Shown piece by piece: positions 17,904 through 27,789 of a stretch of 64,000 nucleotides of DNA (position 1 is its first letter; the number at the start of each line of letters is the position of its first letter). The DNA is taken from the NCBI RefSeq assembly GCF_003325755.1, contig NZ_QORI02000001.1, positions 124,001-188,000 on the forward strand. The letters run 5' to 3'. The position numbers and the translations under genes were made by a program. This DNA is from Pseudomonas sp. SST3 (GTDB lineage: Bacteria > Pseudomonadota > Gammaproteobacteria > Pseudomonadales > Pseudomonadaceae). The notes beneath the pieces were generated by a model. The model saw only the letters and a list, made by a program, of their open reading frames with translations. It made no database searches and was not told the origin of the DNA.

Positions 17904-18363
17904 GTTCCATGTGATCCTTTTCCAGCCGGAGATTCCGCCGAATACCGGCAACATTATCAGGCTCTGCGCCAATGCCGGCTGCAGCCTGCATCTGATCGAA
18001 CCGCTGGGCTTCGAGCTGGATGACAAGCGCCTGCGCCGGGCCGGCCTGGATTACCACGAGTATGCGCCGCTCCAGCGTCATGCAGATCTCGACAGCTGCC
18101 TGGCGAGCATTGGCCAGACGCGATTGTTCGCTTTTACCACCAAGGGTTCACAGCCCTTTCATCAGGTGCAGTTCCAGCGCGGCGATGCCTTTCTGTTCGG
18201 CCCCGAGAGCCGCGGCCTGCCGCCGGAGATCCGCGATGCACTGCCGAACGAGCAACGCCTGCGTCTGCCGATGCGCCCGGACAGTCGCAGCCTGAATCTC
18301 TCCAATACCGTTGCCGTCGCCGTTTACGAGGCCTGGCGGCAGCTGGATTTCGCCCTGCAATAA
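17902..18363 (+). CDS. trmL: tRNA (cytidine(34)/uridine(34)-2'-O)-methyltransferase TrmL
   Basis: The 153-residue SPOUT methyltransferase methylates the wobble ribose of tRNA-Leu isoacceptors. Family landmarks are the N-terminal [26 protein letters not shown], the [15 protein letters not shown] segment and the trefoil-knot C-terminus [29 protein letters not shown] at 17902 gives the canonical N-terminus; a GTG three codons earlier is less likely. Its start shares CATG with the divergent membrane-protein gene. Confidence 0.96.
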   Translation: MFHVILFQPEIPPNTGNIIRLCANAGCSLHLIEPLGFELDDKRLRRAGLDYHEYAPLQRHADLDSCLASIGQTRLFAFTTKGSQPFHQVQFQRGDAFLFGPESRGLPPEIRDALPNEQRLRLPMRPDSRSLNLSNTVAVAVYEAWRQLDFALQ

Positions 18364-18546
18364 CCGGATCCATGCGCCCCTGGCGTGAGCATGCTTCCGT
18401 GCCGACAGGTCATCGCCCTCCGCGATGATCCCGCCGCGCCATCGAGCCGCCCAGCGGCTGGTGCGGCGCTGCCTGACAATCTCAGCCCATTGGTCCGCGC
18501 CGATAAGGCAGGACGCGGCGGCCGGGGCCCCGAATCCCGAACGTCG

Positions 18547-18575
18547 GTTGAAATGCGTGGCAGCGTCCCCCATAT
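18547..18575 (+). promoter_or_regulatory. Sigma32 heat-shock promoter of hslVU
   Basis: GTTGAAA (18547-18553) and CCCCATAT (18568-18575) are separated by 14 bases, closely matching the RpoH consensus CTTGAAA-N(11-16)-CCCCATNT. It is about 47 bases ahead of the hslV start. Confidence 0.85.
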
Positions 18576-18621
18576 CAACCGCATTCGGGCATTCATCGCC
18601 CCGCTGCGTGGAGATTTTCCT

Positions 18622-19158
18622 TTGACCACCATCGTTTCAGTGCGCCGCAACGGCAAAGTCGTCATGGGCGGCGACGGCCAGGTTTCCTTAGGCAATACCG
18701 TCATGAAAGGCAACGCCAAGAAGGTTCGCCGCCTCTATCACGGCCAGGTGCTGGCCGGCTTCGCTGGCGCCACCGCTGATGCCTTCACCCTGTTCGAGCG
18801 TTTCGAGGGTCAGCTGGAAAAACACCAGGGCCACCTCGTGCGCGCTGCCGTGGAACTGGCCAAGGACTGGCGGACCGACCGTTCGTTGAGCCGCCTGGAA
18901 GCCATGCTCGCGGTTGCCAACAAGGACGCTTCGCTGATCATCACGGGCAACGGAGACGTGGTGCAGCCGGAAAACGATCTGATCGCCATGGGCTCCGGCG
19001 GCGGTTTCGCCCAGGCAGCCGCCATGGCGCTGATGCAGAAGGGAGACGACAGCATGTCCGCCCAGGACATCACCGAAACCGCGCTGAATATCGCCGGCAC
19101 CATCTGCGTCTTCACCAACCAGAATCTGACCATCGAGGAACTGGACAGCGCGATCTGA
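18622..19158 (+). CDS. hslV: ATP-dependent protease peptidase subunit HslV
   Basis: The 178-residue peptidase of the HslUV complex is a proteasome-beta-like N-terminal threonine hydrolase. After removal of the initiator the mature chain starts [19 protein letters not shown], exposing the catalytic threonine. [22 protein letters not shown] is the conserved core. The start is a TTG at 18622, preceded by GGAGATTTTCC; no ATG or GTG fits because the threonine must follow the initiator. A sigma32-type promoter precedes it and hslU follows after a 175-base gap filled by a large palindrome. Confidence 0.97.
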   Translation: MTTIVSVRRNGKVVMGGDGQVSLGNTVMKGNAKKVRRLYHGQVLAGFAGATADAFTLFERFEGQLEKHQGHLVRAAVELAKDWRTDRSLSRLEAMLAVANKDASLIITGNGDVVQPENDLIAMGSGGGFAQAAAMALMQKGDDSMSAQDITETALNIAGTICVFTNQNLTIEELDSAI

Positions 19159-19166
19159 CAGGTCGA

Positions 19167-19289
19167 TGAAAAACTACCTGCGTTGGCAATCCTTCGTTAA
19201 AAACAGGCTCGGAATGCTCATTTAGACCACTAAACTCCGCTTCCTCGCCTGTTTTTGCCTCGACTTGCCGGCCTCGCCTACGTTTTTCA
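19167..19289. repeat. Nested 123-base imperfect palindrome between hslV and hslU
   Basis: An inner pair AAAAACAGGC (19199-19208) with GCCTGTTTTT (19247-19256) and an outer pair TGAAAAAC (19167-19174) with GTTTTTCA (19282-19289) share one centre near 19228. Between them GGAA...TTTAG pairs partly with CTAAA...TTCC. It resembles dispersed intergenic elements I recall from pseudomonads, but I cannot confirm its copy number here. Confidence 0.65.
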
Positions 19290-19333
19290 AACGGCCTGTT
19301 TGTATCCTGCCCAGCTTCGGGAGTAACGAAAAA

Positions 19334-20677
19334 ATGTCCATGACGCCCCGCGAGATCGTCCACGAACTCAACCGCCATATCATCGGCCAGGACGACGCCA
19401 AGCGCGCAGTCGCCATTGCCTTGCGCAACCGCTGGAGGCGCATGCAGCTATCCGCTGAGCTGCGCCCGGAAGTCACCCCGAAAAACATCCTCATGATCGG
19501 CCCCACCGGCGTCGGCAAGACCGAGATCGCCCGTCGCCTGGCCAAGCTGGCCAATGCGCCATTCATAAAGGTGGAAGCGACCAAGTTCACCGAAGTCGGC
19601 TATGTCGGCCGCGATGTCGAGTCGATCATCCGTGACCTGGCCGATGCTGCGCTGAAAATGATGCGCGAGCAGGAAGTCGGCAAGATGCGTCACCGCGCCG
19701 AAGATGCGGCCGAGGAGCGCATTCTCGATGCGCTGCTGCCGCAGGCGCGCCCGGCCGGCTTCAGCGAGGAGCCGGTACAGAGCACCGATTCCAACACCCG
19801 CCAGCTATTCCGCAAGCGCCTGCGCGAAGGCCAGCTGGACGACAAGGAAATCGATATCGAAGTGGCGGAAAACCCAGGCGGCGTGGAGATCATGGCCCCG
19901 CCAGGCATGGAGGAGATGACCAACCAGCTGCAGAATCTCTTCTCCAACATGGGCAAAGGCAAGAAAAAGACCCGCAAGCTGAAGATCAAGGACGCCCTCA
20001 AGCTGGTCCGCGACGAGGAAGCCGCGCGCCTGGTCAACGAGGAAGAACTCAAGGCCCGCGCGCTGGAAGCGGTGGAGCAGAACGGCATCGTCTTCATCGA
20101 CGAGATCGATAAGGTCGCCAAGCGCGGCAACACCGGTGGCGCCGATGTGTCCCGCGAGGGCGTTCAGCGCGACCTCCTTCCGCTCATTGAAGGCAGCACG
20201 GTCAACACCAAGCTGGGCATGGTCAAGACCGACCACATCCTGTTCATCGCCAGCGGCGCCTTCCATCTGTCCAAGCCCAGCGATCTGGTGCCTGAGCTGC
20301 AAGGTCGTCTGCCAATCCGCGTCGAGCTCAAAGCGCTGTCGCCGGAAGACTTCGAACGCATCCTCACCGAACCGCATGCCTCGCTCACCGAGCAGTACCG
20401 CGAGTTGCTGAAGACCGAAGGACTGGCAATCGAATTCACCGCCGACGGCATCAAACGCCTCGCTCAGATCGCCTGGCAGGTCAACGAGAAGACCGAGAAC
20501 ATCGGCGCGCGCCGCTTGCATACGCTGCTTGAGCGGTTGCTTGAGGAAGTCTCGTTCAGCGCCGGCGACCTGGCGGGTAAGCAGAACGGCGACCCCATCC
20601 GCATCGACACCGATTACGTCAACAGCCACCTCGGCGAGCTGGCCGAAGACGAAGATCTGTCGCGGTATATCCTTTAA
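19334..20677 (+). CDS. hslU: ATP-dependent protease ATPase subunit HslU
   Basis: The 447-residue AAA+ unfoldase caps HslV. It has Walker A in [19 protein letters not shown] (about residues 55-73), the GYVGRDVES pore-loop region, the family I-domain (about residues 115-240), Walker [12 protein letters not shown] and sensor residues in [21 protein letters not shown]. It ends with the HslV-docking C-terminus DEDLSRYIL. The start at 19334 ([13 protein letters not shown]) follows GGGAGTAACG. It is separated from hslV by a palindromic element that may modulate readthrough. Confidence 0.98.
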   Translation: MSMTPREIVHELNRHIIGQDDAKRAVAIALRNRWRRMQLSAELRPEVTPKNILMIGPTGVGKTEIARRLAKLANAPFIKVEATKFTEVGYVGRDVESIIRDLADAALKMMREQEVGKMRHRAEDAAEERILDALLPQARPAGFSEEPVQSTDSNTRQLFRKRLREGQLDDKEIDIEVAENPGGVEIMAPPGMEEMTNQLQNLFSNMGKGKKKTRKLKIKDALKLVRDEEAARLVNEEELKARALEAVEQNGIVFIDEIDKVAKRGNTGGADVSREGVQRDLLPLIEGSTVNTKLGMVKTDHILFIASGAFHLSKPSDLVPELQGRLPIRVELKALSPEDFERILTEPHASLTEQYRELLKTEGLAIEFTADGIKRLAQIAWQVNEKTENIGARRLHTLLERLLEEVSFSAGDLAGKQNGDPIRIDTDYVNSHLGELAEDEDLSRYIL

Positions 20678-20777
20678 CGCAGCTGGAAGCCGGAAGCTAC
20701 AAGAGCGGAGCCGGTACCTCGACTCCGCGCCAGCTCTGGCTATCGTTTCAAGCTTCAAGTCCATATGGAGTGTGCCG

Positions 20778-21152
20778 ATGCGCATCCCCACCGCGATCAA
20801 GCTGCACAAGAAATCAAAAACGCTGGAGCTCGAATACGGCGGCAATCAGCGTTACGTCCTGCCAGCCGAACTTCTAAGGGTGCACTCGCCGTCGGCTGAG
20901 GTGCAGGGGCACGGCAACCCGATCTTGCAGACCGGCAAGGTCAATGTTGCGCTGGAAGGTATCGAGCCGGCCGGTCAATACGCGCTGAAGCTGACCTTCA
21001 GCGATGGCCATGACAGCGGCCTGTATACCTGGGATTACCTTTATCACTTGGCGAGCCATCAGCAACAGCTCTGGGATGAATACTTGGACGCACTGGCGAA
21101 AGCAGGAAAGTCCCGTGATCCGGATATCTCGCCGGTGAAGATGATGCTCTGA
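20778..21152 (+). CDS. DUF971 (GBBH-like N-terminal) domain protein
   Basis: The 124-residue protein has the gamma-butyrobetaine-hydroxylase-like N-terminal domain: TAIKLHKKSKTLELEYGG, LPAELLRVHSPSAEVQGHG, and the terminal LYTWDYLYHLASHQQQLWDEYLDAL. It is a small cytosolic protein of unknown function that often follows hslVU in pseudomonads. ATG at 20778 is preceded by GGAGTGTGCCG. In P. aeruginosa the mcl-PHA genes follow this gene; here they are missing and the PHA-granule-type gene comes next on the other strand. Confidence 0.88.
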   Translation: MRIPTAIKLHKKSKTLELEYGGNQRYVLPAELLRVHSPSAEVQGHGNPILQTGKVNVALEGIEPAGQYALKLTFSDGHDSGLYTWDYLYHLASHQQQLWDEYLDALAKAGKSRDPDISPVKMML

Positions 21153-21212
21153 AACCAGGCTTCCGTAGGGTCGATCACGATTCATCGAGCAGCGCCATGG
21201 TGGATGTAACAC

Positions 21213-21238
21213 GGTGGATGTAAAAAGCGACATCCACC
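21213..21238. repeat. Short inverted repeat of an intergenic GTAGGGTGGATG-type element
   Basis: GGTGGATGT (21213-21221) pairs perfectly with ACATCCACC (21230-21238) over an 8-base loop; a further GGTGGATGT copy starts a few bases upstream. Such GGTGGAT elements are common between genes in the stutzeri group and may act as a bidirectional terminator of these convergent genes. Confidence 0.55.
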
Positions 21239-21281
21239 CTACATCTGCATCTCTCGTCGGTGCGGCTCAACGACAGTCGGC

Positions 21282-21557
21282 TCAGGCCAGCGCCTTGTCC
21301 AGCGCGCGCTCGATCTGCGCTTGGACGCTGCCGCCCATGGCCGAGAACAGCAGTCCAAGGTTCAGCAAGACTTTGACGCGGCTCTCTTCCACCTCGATGC
21401 GCCCCTCAGCCCCGCTACGCCGCACAGCCAACACATCGCCGTGCCATTCACAGCTCACGCCGTACTCGTGCGCCAGCTTCGCAGCCAGTTGTTCGGCTTT
21501 TTCGCGTGCCACCTCGCGGCCAAGGGTGTGGGTGCGTTCAACAATGATGCGGGCCAT
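21282..21557 (-). CDS. Polyhydroxyalkanoic acid system family protein (PHA_gran_rgn)
   Basis: The 91-residue protein begins MARIIVERTHTLGREVAREKAEQLAAKLAHEYGV and continues CEWHGDVLAVRRSGAEGRIEV...NLGLLFSAMGGSVQAQIERALDKAL, the usual pattern of the family annotated as polyhydroxyalkanoic-acid system or PHA-granule-region protein. Its function is unknown. ATG at 21557 fits the family N-terminus. In P. aeruginosa this gene sits between the pha cluster and ubiE; here it keeps its place beside ubiE although no pha genes are present. Confidence 0.85.
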   Translation of the reverse strand: MARIIVERTHTLGREVAREKAEQLAAKLAHEYGVSCEWHGDVLAVRRSGAEGRIEVEESRVKVLLNLGLLFSAMGGSVQAQIERALDKALA

Positions 21558-21754
21558 GGCGACTCCTGACTGCGGGCCGGAACAAAGGCGCGCACTATAG
21601 CAAGCGGCGCATCTGGTTGCCGGCCGCCCGTGCATCGGCGAGCCATCGATACCAGAACTGTCGGCACTCTCTGCGCTGACTTGACGCTTGTGGCTTCGCG
21701 CTCGACGGCGTTTTTAGGTTTAGAATGCGGGCACATTCTTCCGGTGACAGTGAC

Positions 21755-22525
21755 ATGACCGATCCCCGCAAAGAGCGTGACGCAGAGCCCACCACCCACT
21801 TCGGCTACAAGAACGTGCCGGAGAGCGAAAAAGCGCACAAGGTGGCCGAGGTTTTTCACTCTGTAGCCGCCAAATACGACCTGATGAACGACCTGATGTC
21901 CGGCGGCGTACATCGCCTCTGGAAGCGCTTTACCATCGAACTGTCTGGCGTGCGCCACGGCAACCGTGTGCTGGATATCGCTGGCGGCACCGGCGATCTG
22001 GCGCGCCAGTTCTCGCGCATCGTCGGCCCGACCGGCGAAGTGGTGCTGGCTGATATCAACGCGTCCATGCTTAAGGTCGGCCGTGATCGCCTGCTCGACA
22101 AGGGCGTGGCCGGCAACGTGAAGTTCGTTCAGGCCGACGCCGAGAAACTGCCTTTTCCCGACAACCACTTCGACGTGGTCACCATCGCGTTCGGCCTGCG
22201 CAACGTGACGCACAAGGAAGACGCCATCGCTTCCATGCTGCGGGTACTCAAGCCCGGCGGCCGGCTGCTGGTGCTCGAGTTTTCCAAGCCAACCAACTCA
22301 TTGCTCTCCAAGGCGTACGATGCTTACTCGTTCAGCCTGTTGCCGATGATGGGCAAGCTGATCACCAATGATTCGGAGAGCTATCGCTACCTGGCCGAAT
22401 CGATCCGCATGCATCCGGATCAGGACACGCTCAAGGGCATGATGGCGGACGCCGGCTTCGAGCGCGTCACTTACCACAACATGACCGGCGGCATCGTCGC
22501 CCTGCATCGCGGCATCAAGCCCTGA
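21755..22525 (+). CDS. ubiE: Ubiquinone/menaquinone C-methyltransferase UbiE
   Basis: The 256-residue SAM-dependent methyltransferase C-methylates the demethyl-quinone ring. Landmarks are [44 protein letters not shown], the SAM motif [15 protein letters not shown], and [34 protein letters not shown]. Start at 21755 ([13 protein letters not shown]) matches the Pseudomonas N-terminus. Its stop overlaps the ubiJ start (TGATG), opening a long operon through rsmE. Confidence 0.98.
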   Translation: MTDPRKERDAEPTTHFGYKNVPESEKAHKVAEVFHSVAAKYDLMNDLMSGGVHRLWKRFTIELSGVRHGNRVLDIAGGTGDLARQFSRIVGPTGEVVLADINASMLKVGRDRLLDKGVAGNVKFVQADAEKLPFPDNHFDVVTIAFGLRNVTHKEDAIASMLRVLKPGGRLLVLEFSKPTNSLLSKAYDAYSFSLLPMMGKLITNDSESYRYLAESIRMHPDQDTLKGMMADAGFERVTYHNMTGGIVALHRGIKP

Positions 22526-23148
22526 TGCTGCGCGCCGCTCTGCTGGCCGGTGCCGAGCGCGGGATCAACCGCGTACTGCGCCTGGACCCGACGGCGCTGC
22601 CACGGCTGGCCAGGCTCAGCGGCCGGATCATCGAAGTCGACGGCACTGCACCCGCATGGCGGCTGTTCATTCTCGCCGATGAGCAAGGCCTGCGGCTGGC
22701 CGAGCATTGGGGTAGCGAGCCGGACTGCCGCCTGCGCGCCTCCGCTGCGAGCCTGCTGCGATTGGCGACCAGCCGCAACAAGACCGCCATCCTCCACGGC
22801 CCGGGCGTCGAGATCGAGGGTGACAGCGCACTGCTGATGGGTCTCGCCGAGGTGCTGCAGGACCTCGATCTGGATTGGGAATATGAAGTCTCGCGCTGGC
22901 TCGGTCCCGTCGGCACGCATCTGCTCGGCTCCGGTGTTCGAAATCAGGCCGCCTGGGCTCGGCAGAGTGCCGAAAGCCTACGCCAGGATCTGGCGGACTA
23001 CCTCAGTGAAGAATCCCGAGCTCTGGTCGGTCTGGCTGAGGCGGAAACGCGCTTCGCTGAACTCGACCGCCTTAAACTCGATCTCGACCGACTCGAAGCC
23101 CGAGTCGAGCGGCTTATCCAATCTTTGAAACCAGACCGACCCGAATGA
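22525..23148 (+). CDS. ubiJ: Ubiquinone biosynthesis accessory factor UbiJ (SCP2 domain)
   Basis: The 207-residue protein has an N-terminal SCP2 lipid-binding domain (about residues 15-115, with [33 protein letters not shown]) and a C-terminal helical, probably coiled-coil region ([31 protein letters not shown]). UbiJ binds ubiquinone intermediates and organises the soluble Ubi complex. It overlaps ubiE by one base and ubiB by four, consistent with tight co-translation. Confidence 0.93.
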   Translation: MLRAALLAGAERGINRVLRLDPTALPRLARLSGRIIEVDGTAPAWRLFILADEQGLRLAEHWGSEPDCRLRASAASLLRLATSRNKTAILHGPGVEIEGDSALLMGLAEVLQDLDLDWEYEVSRWLGPVGTHLLGSGVRNQAAWARQSAESLRQDLADYLSEESRALVGLAEAETRFAELDRLKLDLDRLEARVERLIQSLKPDRPE

Positions 23149-24755
23149 AGCTGTTCGCCGCGGCCCGCCGCCTGTTCCGCATCCTGCTGGTGGTGATCCG
23201 CTACCGGCTCGACGACATCATCCTCGATCTGCCAATGCCCTGGTGGCTGCGTGCAACCAGCTACCTGCTGCCCTGGCGCTGGCTGCCCCGCCGGCGTACC
23301 GAGCTGTCCCGGGGCGCGCGCCTGCGCCTGGCTCTAGAAGGTCTCGGGCCGATCTTCATCAAGTTCGGCCAGATTCTCTCTACCCGTCGCGACCTGCTGC
23401 CGCTGGATATCGCCGAAGAGCTGGCGATGCTGCAGGACCGCGTGCCGCCCTTCGATTCCGCCGTGGCCACCGCGCTGATCGAGCGTCAGCTGGGCGCACC
23501 GGTGGGTGAAATCTTCGCCCGGTTCGACAATAAACCGCTGGCCTCCGCCTCGGTCGCCCAGGTCCATGCCGCCAAGCTGCGCAGTGGCGAAGAGGTCGTC
23601 GTCAAGGTAGTGCGACCCAACCTCAAGCCGATCATCAGCCAGGATCTGGCCTGGTTGTTCCTGCTCGCCAAGACTGCCGAGCGGGCCTCCACCGAAGCCC
23701 GTCGACTGCACCTGATCGAGGTGGTCGATGATTACGCCAAGACCATCTACGACGAGCTCGACCTGCTGCGCGAGGCCGCCAACGCCAGCCAGCTCAAACG
23801 CAACTTCCAGGATTCACCGCTGCTCTACGTTCCCCAGATCCATTGGGACTACTGCCGCCCTCAGGTCCTGGTAATGGAACGCATCTACGGCGTGCCGGTG
23901 ACGGACATGGCCCGCCTCGCCGAGCAGCGCACGGACATGAAGCAGCTGGCCGAGCGCGGTGTGGAGATATTCTTCACCCAGGTTTTCCGCGACAGCTTCT
24001 TCCATGCCGACATGCACCCCGGCAACATCTTCGTCAGCACCCACCAACCCTGGAACCCGCAGTACATCGCGGTGGACTTCGGCATTGTCGGCAGCCTGAC
24101 GCCCGAAGATCAGGACTACCTGGCGCGCAACCTGATGGCCTTCTTCAAACGTGACTACCGCAAGGTCGCGCAATTGCACATCGACTCGGGCTGGGTGCCG
24201 GCAGAAACCAAGGTGAACGAGTTCGAAGCGGCGATCCGTACCGTTTGCGAGCCGATCTTCGAGAAGCCGCTGAAGGACATCTCCTTCGGCCAGTTGCTGG
24301 TGCGCCTGTTCCAGGTCGCCCGGCGCTTCAATATGGAGGTCCAGCCGCAGCTGGTGCTGCTGCAAAAAACCCTACTCAATATCGAAGGGCTGGGCCGCGA
24401 GCTCTACCCCGATCTGGACCTCTGGACCACCGGCCAACCGTACCTTGAACGCTGGATGCGCGAGCGCATGAGCCCTAAGCAGCTGCTGAAGAACGCGCAG
24501 GCGCAGATCGAGCAGCTGCCGCACCTGGCCGGCATGACCCGCGAACTGCTCGAGCGCATGTCCAACCCCCACGCAGACAATCCGCCGCCGCCTTGGAGAG
24601 AACATCACCGGCATTGGCCGTTGCGCCTTGTCGGTGCCGTACTGCTGGGCGGAGGCGCAACTCTGGCCGCCGCGGCAGACAGCTTTACTGCGGTGACCAC
24701 CTGGCCGGCCTGGGTGATGCTCAGCGCGGGAATCTACATCGTGGTGCGCCGATAG
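23145..24755 (+). CDS. ubiB: Ubiquinone biosynthesis regulatory kinase-like ATPase UbiB
   Basis: The 536-residue ADCK/UbiB protein has the family KxGQ motif in [16 protein letters not shown], the ATP-binding alanine-rich loop [13 protein letters not shown], and the kinase-like [13 protein letters not shown] and [12 protein letters not shown] motifs. Two C-terminal transmembrane helices ([19 protein letters not shown] and [15 protein letters not shown]) anchor it to the inner membrane. It is thought to help extract quinone intermediates from the membrane. The stop is followed 49 bases later by hisI. Confidence 0.97.
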   Translation: MKLFAAARRLFRILLVVIRYRLDDIILDLPMPWWLRATSYLLPWRWLPRRRTELSRGARLRLALEGLGPIFIKFGQILSTRRDLLPLDIAEELAMLQDRVPPFDSAVATALIERQLGAPVGEIFARFDNKPLASASVAQVHAAKLRSGEEVVVKVVRPNLKPIISQDLAWLFLLAKTAERASTEARRLHLIEVVDDYAKTIYDELDLLREAANASQLKRNFQDSPLLYVPQIHWDYCRPQVLVMERIYGVPVTDMARLAEQRTDMKQLAERGVEIFFTQVFRDSFFHADMHPGNIFVSTHQPWNPQYIAVDFGIVGSLTPEDQDYLARNLMAFFKRDYRKVAQLHIDSGWVPAETKVNEFEAAIRTVCEPIFEKPLKDISFGQLLVRLFQVARRFNMEVQPQLVLLQKTLLNIEGLGRELYPDLDLWTTGQPYLERWMRERMSPKQLLKNAQAQIEQLPHLAGMTRELLERMSNPHADNPPPPWREHHRHWPLRLVGAVLLGGGATLAAAADSFTAVTTWPAWVMLSAGIYIVVRR

Positions 24756-24804
24756 CCAGCGGTCGGCGAGGCTGGCACACTGCGCGCATTGAGCGGAGAA
24801 TTCG

Positions 24805-25200
24805 ATGAACTGGCTGGACCAAATCAACTGGAACGAAGACGGCTTGGTGCCGGCCATCGCCCAGGATCACCAGACCGGGCGCATCCTGATGATGGCCTGG
24901 ATGAATCGCGAGGCGCTGACGCTGACCGCAGCGGAAAATCGCGCCATCTACTGGTCACGTTCACGTGGCAAGCTGTGGCGCAAGGGCGAAGAATCCGGTC
25001 ATGTTCAGAAGCTGCACGAACTGCGCCTGGACTGTGATGCCGACGTGATCGTACTGATGGTCGAGCAAATCGGCGGTATTGCCTGCCATACCGGACGCGA
25101 AAGCTGCTTCTATCGGGTCTTCGAGAACAGTAGCTGGAAAACTGTCGAGCCGGTCCTCAAGGACCCACACGCGATTTATGCGGAGCACAAACATGAGTGA
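24805..25200 (+). CDS. hisI: Phosphoribosyl-AMP cyclohydrolase HisI
   Basis: The 131-residue monofunctional enzyme opens the purine ring of PR-AMP in histidine synthesis. It has the zinc and metal-binding residues in [30 protein letters not shown], preceded by [13 protein letters not shown] and [21 protein letters not shown] at 24805 is preceded by GCGGAGAATTCG. It overlaps hisE by 8 bases; the fused HisIE form found in enterics is split here, as in other pseudomonads. Confidence 0.97.
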   Translation: MNWLDQINWNEDGLVPAIAQDHQTGRILMMAWMNREALTLTAAENRAIYWSRSRGKLWRKGEESGHVQKLHELRLDCDADVIVLMVEQIGGIACHTGRESCFYRVFENSSWKTVEPVLKDPHAIYAEHKHE

Positions 25201-25525
25201 CACCTTCGCCCGTCTGGCCGAGGTGCTGGAAGCCCGCAAGGGCGCCGCTGCGGATAGTTCCTACGTGGCCAGCCTGTATCACAAGGGCCTGAACAAGATT
25301 CTCGAGAAGGTCGGTGAAGAGTCGGTGGAAACCATCCTGGCCGCCAAGGATGCCGCTGTCAGCGGTGATTTCAGCGACCTGATCTACGAAACTGCCGACC
25401 TGTGGTTTCACAGCCTGGTGATGCTGGCCGCTCTGGATCAACACCCCCAGGCGGTATTGGACGAACTGGACCGGCGTTTCGGTCTCTCCGGGCATGCGGA
25501 AAAAGCCGCGCGCTCACAATCCTGA
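25193..25525 (+). CDS. hisE: Phosphoribosyl-ATP pyrophosphatase HisE
   Basis: The 110-residue MazG-like enzyme hydrolyses PR-ATP to PR-AMP, the step before HisI. The conserved [31 protein letters not shown] and [18 protein letters not shown] helices carry the metal-binding acidic residues. Start ATG 25193 lies inside the end of hisI. Followed after 24 bases by tatA. Confidence 0.96.
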   Translation: MSDTFARLAEVLEARKGAAADSSYVASLYHKGLNKILEKVGEESVETILAAKDAAVSGDFSDLIYETADLWFHSLVMLAALDQHPQAVLDELDRRFGLSGHAEKAARSQS

Positions 25526-25549
25526 CAATCAACTTCGGAGTACTGCAGC

Positions 25550-25780
25550 ATGGGTTTTGGTGGAATCAGCATCTGGCAGCTCCTGATCGTTCTGCTCATC
25601 GTGGTCATGCTCTTCGGCACCAAGCGTTTGAAGGGCCTGGGCTCGGATCTGGGCGACGCGATCAAGGGCTTCCGCAAGTCCATGGGCACCGATGAAGAAA
25701 AGCCCAGCGTCGAAGAGAAGCAGAGCCATACACTCGATGCCGAGGCCCGCAAGGTCGAAGACCCGACGAAGAAGAACTGA
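25550..25780 (+). CDS. tatA: Sec-independent protein translocase subunit TatA
   Basis: The 76-residue pore-forming subunit has one N-terminal membrane helix ([18 protein letters not shown]), the [10 protein letters not shown] hinge, an amphipathic helix ([14 protein letters not shown]) and a short charged tail. ATG is preceded by CGGAGTACTGCAGC. It lies six bases ahead of tatB in a tatABC operon that would serve the Tat-leader peptide found at 6257-6385 among others. Confidence 0.97.
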   Translation: MGFGGISIWQLLIVLLIVVMLFGTKRLKGLGSDLGDAIKGFRKSMGTDEEKPSVEEKQSHTLDAEARKVEDPTKKN

Positions 25781-25786
25781 GGCGCC

Positions 25787-26179
25787 ATGTTCGATATCGG
25801 CTTCACCGAACTGCTGTTGATCGGCCTGGTTGCACTGTTCGTCCTCGGCCCGGAGCGCCTGCCCGGTGCAGTGCGCACCGCCGGCCTATGGATCGGCCGC
25901 GCCAAGCGCAGCTTTGCCAACATCAAGTCCGAGGTCGAGCGCGAGATCGGCGCCGATGAGATCCGCCGTCAGCTGCACAACGAGCGCATCCTCGATCTGG
26001 AGCGGGAGATGAAGCAGAGCATCATGCCGAGCTCACCGAGCACCAGTAGCACCCCGTCCCCGCAATCGGCCACGCCGCCGCCGGACGCCAGCTCATTCGA
26101 AGCAGCACCCACCATCGAAGACGCCAAACCCGCCGAAACGGCCCCCGTACCCCGCCCGGAAAGACCCGCTGAGCCATGA
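25787..26179 (+). CDS. tatB: Sec-independent protein translocase subunit TatB
   Basis: The 130-residue subunit has the N-terminal helix [30 protein letters not shown], an amphipathic helix with [33 protein letters not shown], and a Pro/Ser-rich tail ([18 protein letters not shown]). With TatC it forms the receptor for twin-arginine signals. It overlaps tatC by four bases. Confidence 0.96.
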   Translation: MFDIGFTELLLIGLVALFVLGPERLPGAVRTAGLWIGRAKRSFANIKSEVEREIGADEIRRQLHNERILDLEREMKQSIMPSSPSTSSTPSPQSATPPPDASSFEAAPTIEDAKPAETAPVPRPERPAEP

Positions 26180-26979
26180 GCAATACCTCCACCGATGATC
26201 AGGAAATGCCGCTGGTTGCCCACCTGACGGAGCTGCGCAAGCGCCTGCTGCGTTGCGTGGTGGCGATCCTGTTGCTGTTTGGCGCGTTGTTCTACTTTTC
26301 CCAGCAGATATACGCGCTGGTGGCCGCACCGTTGCGCGCCTATCTGCCGGAAGGTGCGACGATGATCGCCACCGGGGTGGCTTCGCCGTTCCTGACGCCG
26401 TTCAAGCTGACCATGATGGTCGCGCTGTTTCTCTCGATGCCGGTCATTTTGCATCAGATCTGGAGCTTCATCGCCCCGGGCCTGTACAAGCATGAGAAGC
26501 GGGTCGCCGTGCCGCTGCTGATTTCCAGCATTTTCCTGTTCTACGGCGGCATGGCCTTTGCCTACTTCGTCGTGTTTCCGATCATGTTCGGCTTCTTTGC
26601 CAGCGTGACGCCGGAAGGCGTGGCGATGATGACCGACATCGGTCAGTACCTGGATTTCGTTCTGACGCTGTTCTTTGCGTTCGGTGTGGCCTTCGAAATC
26701 CCCGTGGCGACCTTTCTGCTGATCTGGGTAGGGATCGTCGATGTCGCCACCCTGCGCAAGAGCCGCCCCTATGTCGTCGTCGGCTGCTTCGTGGTCGGCA
26801 TGGTCCTTACGCCACCGGACGTATTCTCCCAGGCATTGCTCGCCATTCCGATGTGGCTGCTGTTCGAGGCCGGGCTGATCTGCGGCAGCATGGTGAAGAA
26901 ACGCGAGGAAGAATTCCGCGGCGACGCCGAGGACGACCCAGCGCACCACAGCGACCAGTCGCCCACACCCCGCCCGTGA
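26176..26979 (+). CDS. tatC: Sec-independent protein translocase subunit TatC
   Basis: The 267-residue, six-helix membrane protein recognises twin-arginine signals. The conserved N-terminal [16 protein letters not shown] and the first periplasmic loop with [38 protein letters not shown] are clear. The C-terminal tail is short and acidic. Its TGA overlaps the GTG start of rsmE (GTGA), so rsmE belongs to the same operon. Confidence 0.97.
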   Translation: MSNTSTDDQEMPLVAHLTELRKRLLRCVVAILLLFGALFYFSQQIYALVAAPLRAYLPEGATMIATGVASPFLTPFKLTMMVALFLSMPVILHQIWSFIAPGLYKHEKRVAVPLLISSIFLFYGGMAFAYFVVFPIMFGFFASVTPEGVAMMTDIGQYLDFVLTLFFAFGVAFEIPVATFLLIWVGIVDVATLRKSRPYVVVGCFVVGMVLTPPDVFSQALLAIPMWLLFEAGLICGSMVKKREEEFRGDAEDDPAHHSDQSPTPRP

Positions 26980-27683
26980 ATCTATTGCTGCTGGAGGCGG
27001 CCGACTTCGTTGCCGCCGATCGTGTGATCCTGCGTGATCGGCGCTTCAAGCATATCCAGGACGTACACCGCGCAGAAGCAGGCGAACAGCTGCGAGTCGG
27101 CCTGCTTGGCGGTGAGATGGGTCAAGGCCGGCTGCTGCGTCTGGAGGCCGGCGAGGCGGAACTGGAAATCACGCTGAACCACCCGCCGCCCGCCAAGCTG
27201 CCAATAACCCTGCTGCTGGCACTGCCAAGGCCGAAGATGCTCCGTCGCGTGCTGCAGACCGTTGCCTGCATGGGCGTGCCGCGGCTGGTGCTGCTCAATA
27301 GCTACCGGGTGGAAAAGAGTTTCTGGCAGACCCCTTTCCTCGAAACGGCTGCGATACGTGAACAATTGCTGCTCGGCCTGGAGCAGGCACGCGACACCGT
27401 GCTGCCAGAGGTAAGCATCGAAAAGCGCTTCAAACCCTTCGTCGAGGATCGCCTGCCACAACTGGCTGCCGGCACCCGCGGGCTGGTCGGGCACCCGGGT
27501 AACTACCCGGCCTGTCCACGCGAGGTCAGCGACTCGGTGACGCTGGCGATCGGCCCGGAAGGCGGCTGGATACCCTACGAAGTCGACAAACTCTCCGAGG
27601 CAGGTCTGCAGCCCGTGCAATTGGGTGAACGCATCCTGCGCGTGGAAACTGCCGTCAGCGCGCTGCTTGCGCGCCTATTCTGA
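26976..27683 (+). CDS. rsmE: 16S rRNA (uracil1498-N3)-methyltransferase RsmE
   Basis: The 235-residue SPOUT methyltransferase modifies U1498 in the decoding region. Landmarks are [40 protein letters not shown], and the SAM-knot [37 protein letters not shown]. The start is a GTG at 26976 overlapping the tatC stop; this gives the expected N-terminus [10 protein letters not shown]. It ends the ubiE-rsmE operon. Confidence 0.95.
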   Translation: MNLLLLEAADFVAADRVILRDRRFKHIQDVHRAEAGEQLRVGLLGGEMGQGRLLRLEAGEAELEITLNHPPPAKLPITLLLALPRPKMLRRVLQTVACMGVPRLVLLNSYRVEKSFWQTPFLETAAIREQLLLGLEQARDTVLPEVSIEKRFKPFVEDRLPQLAAGTRGLVGHPGNYPACPREVSDSVTLAIGPEGGWIPYEVDKLSEAGLQPVQLGERILRVETAVSALLARLF

Positions 27684-27789
27684 CCAAGATCTTTGCATAC
27701 GCCGAACGGCGCACAGTACCGATGAACGTAATGCACGCATCCGGTGCAAGCGGGTCAGAGCTACTGAACCCCAAACAGCAGTATCTGCC

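Noticed and set aside
24789..25037. An alternative 82-codon frame over hisI
   Set aside because: It overlaps hisI in another frame and has no family resemblance; hisI is certain.
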